Assembly (NCBI GenBank): GCA_002316585.1
Contig: DCDU01000103.1
Span: 1-5,601, forward strand
Source of the DNA: Firmicutes bacterium UBA1047
GTDB taxonomy: Bacteria > Bacillota > Clostridia > Tissierellales > Sedimentibacteraceae
Length of the DNA stretch: 5,601 nt
Direction: 5' to 3'
The position numbers and the translations under genes are program-made. This document shows, in pieces, positions 4,715-5,601 of this stretch. The notes beneath the pieces are model-generated. The model saw nothing but the letters and a program-made list of their open reading frames with translations. It was not told the origin of the DNA and searched no databases. Within the stretch, counting starts at the first letter, position 1. Each line of letters begins with the position of its first letter.

Positions 4715-5601
4715 ATGATAAAGAGAAAAGACATTAAAAACACGGTTCAACTATATGCATATATATCCGCTTTAACAATAGCTGCAGTTTTGCTTATGGT
4801 TTATTTAGTCAATGAATATACCATAAGCGATTACACTTTGCTGATTGTATTTTCAATACTATCGGCTATAGCGGAAACTTTTTTAATCCTATTGCCAAAA
4901 GTTGGAGGAGTATCTGTAAGTTTCGCCTTAACTTTTTCTGCCATTTTGCTCACTAATCCGTTAACGGCAGCAATTATTACGGCTTCAGGAATTATTTTTC
5001 GTTGTCCTTATATAGATGGAAAAGGCAGAGTTCACATATTTAACAATCCCATTTACAAAACAGTTTTTAATATAAGCCAATACATAATTAATGCAGGTGT
5101 AGCAGGATTAATATATGAATATATCAATAATTTATATAATTTCGGATTTAAAGTTTTTAATCCTATTGCCGGTTCCGTTTGCTTAATTATTTATCTGCTT
5201 TTAAATTCATTTTTCATGGCTGTTTTAATGTCAATCCTTTTAAAAGAAAAACTGTCTTTTATCTGGAAGAACTACCTTTTAGGATTTTTCAACATTGCTT
5301 TGGTAAGCCTTTTAGGTATTGTAATTGCTTTTTCCTACGACAGCTACGGCTCAGGCGGAATATTGCTGTTCTTTATTCCACTTATGTTTGCGAGATATAC
5401 ATTCAAGCTTTATTTGGACATGAGAAAGAATTACTTTGAAACATTAAACGTTCTCGTACGTGCCATCGAAGCAAGCGACCCATATACAAGCGGCCACTCA
5501 ATGAGGGTCAGCGCCTACGCCGAAGCAATAGCAAAACAAATCGGTCTTCCCCAAAATAAAATCGACTTAATAAAAAGTGCCGCACTTTTGCACGATATAG
5601 G
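4715..5601 (+). CDS. Seven-helix membrane protein with cytoplasmic HD-GYP-type phosphohydrolase domain (3' end cut by window)
   Basis: Probable membrane-bound cyclic-di-GMP phosphodiesterase. The frame is open from ATG 4715 to the window edge, 295 full codons. About seven hydrophobic segments are seen near residues 14-32, 40-61, 67-95, 117-136, 150-176, 187-207 and 214-228, with short loops and no obvious extracellular domain, so the N-terminus is an integral membrane sensor or anchor. A charged linker (KLYLDMRKNYFETLN, 231-245) leads to the catalytic domain, which opens with ASDPYTSGHSMRV (253-265) and reaches ALLHDI (290-295) plus the first two bases of a Gly codon. The D-x-Y-T-x-x-H-S-x-R-V signature is typical of HD-GYP proteins, and His293-Asp294 is the metal-binding HD pair. 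The GYP motif lies beyond the window, so activity is inferred. It is probably co-transcribed with the two genes upstream, from the promoter at 3827. Confidence 0.88.
   Translation, partial: MIKRKDIKNTVQLYAYISALTIAAVLLMVYLVNEYTISDYTLLIVFSILSAIAETFLILLPKVGGVSVSFALTFSAILLTNPLTAAIITASGIIFRCPYIDGKGRVHIFNNPIYKTVFNISQYIINAGVAGLIYEYINNLYNFGFKVFNPIAGSVCLIIYLLLNSFFMAVLMSILLKEKLSFIWKNYLLGFFNIALVSLLGIVIAFSYDSYGSGGILLFFIPLMFARYTFKLYLDMRKNYFETLNVLVRAIEASDPYTSGHSMRVSAYAEAIAKQIGLPQNKIDLIKSAALLHDI

Noticed and set aside
4681..4737. 18-codon frame starting ATG 4681
   Set aside because: No ribosome site precedes it (A-rich only), it overlaps the HD-GYP-type start in another frame, and its ATG is better explained as part of the local hairpin.
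5179..5439. 86-codon + strand open frame with a start
   Set aside because: It lies in another frame entirely inside the HD-GYP-type gene (4715 onward), whose protein has clear membrane segments and catalytic motifs. It is a shadow.

Overview
The window is AT-rich, strongly A/T-ending in codon use, and has GGAGG-type ribosome sites before most genes. With a CwlD-type cortex amidase, a Trk potassium system and a membrane HD-GYP-type protein, it looks like chromosomal DNA of a low-GC, spore-forming Firmicute, most likely a Clostridia/Tissierellia-type anaerobe. That placement is inference from gene content and composition. All genes lie on the + strand.

Region 1 (1-2876) is a potassium-uptake operon. 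It holds trkA (start cut off by the window edge), then trkH 51 bp downstream, closed by a clear intrinsic terminator. TrkA is the cytoplasmic nucleotide-binding gating subunit and TrkH the K+ channel subunit, so together they make one transporter.

Region 2 (2877-3786) holds a 128-bp spacer, a stand-alone cwlD gene (N-acetylmuramoyl-L-alanine amidase with an N-terminal membrane anchor and all zinc/catalytic residues), and a strong intrinsic terminator.

Region 3 (3787-5601) is the least ordinary part. A near-ideal sigma-A promoter drives a conserved-looking 207-aa cytoplasmic protein of unknown function. Next comes a 209-bp gap that contains a 25-aa hydrophobic peptide gene with a strong ribosome site, preceded by a leader that can fold into a compact three-way junction covering that site. 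A 10-bp perfect inverted repeat surrounds this whole section. It is followed by a seven-helix membrane protein whose cytoplasmic HD-GYP-type domain runs off the window at its HD motif. No terminator separates these three genes, so they look like one transcription unit, possibly a cyclic-di-GMP-related membrane signalling cassette with a peptide and an RNA control element. The cassette idea is inference; the genes, promoter and possible RNA pairings are visible in the sequence.
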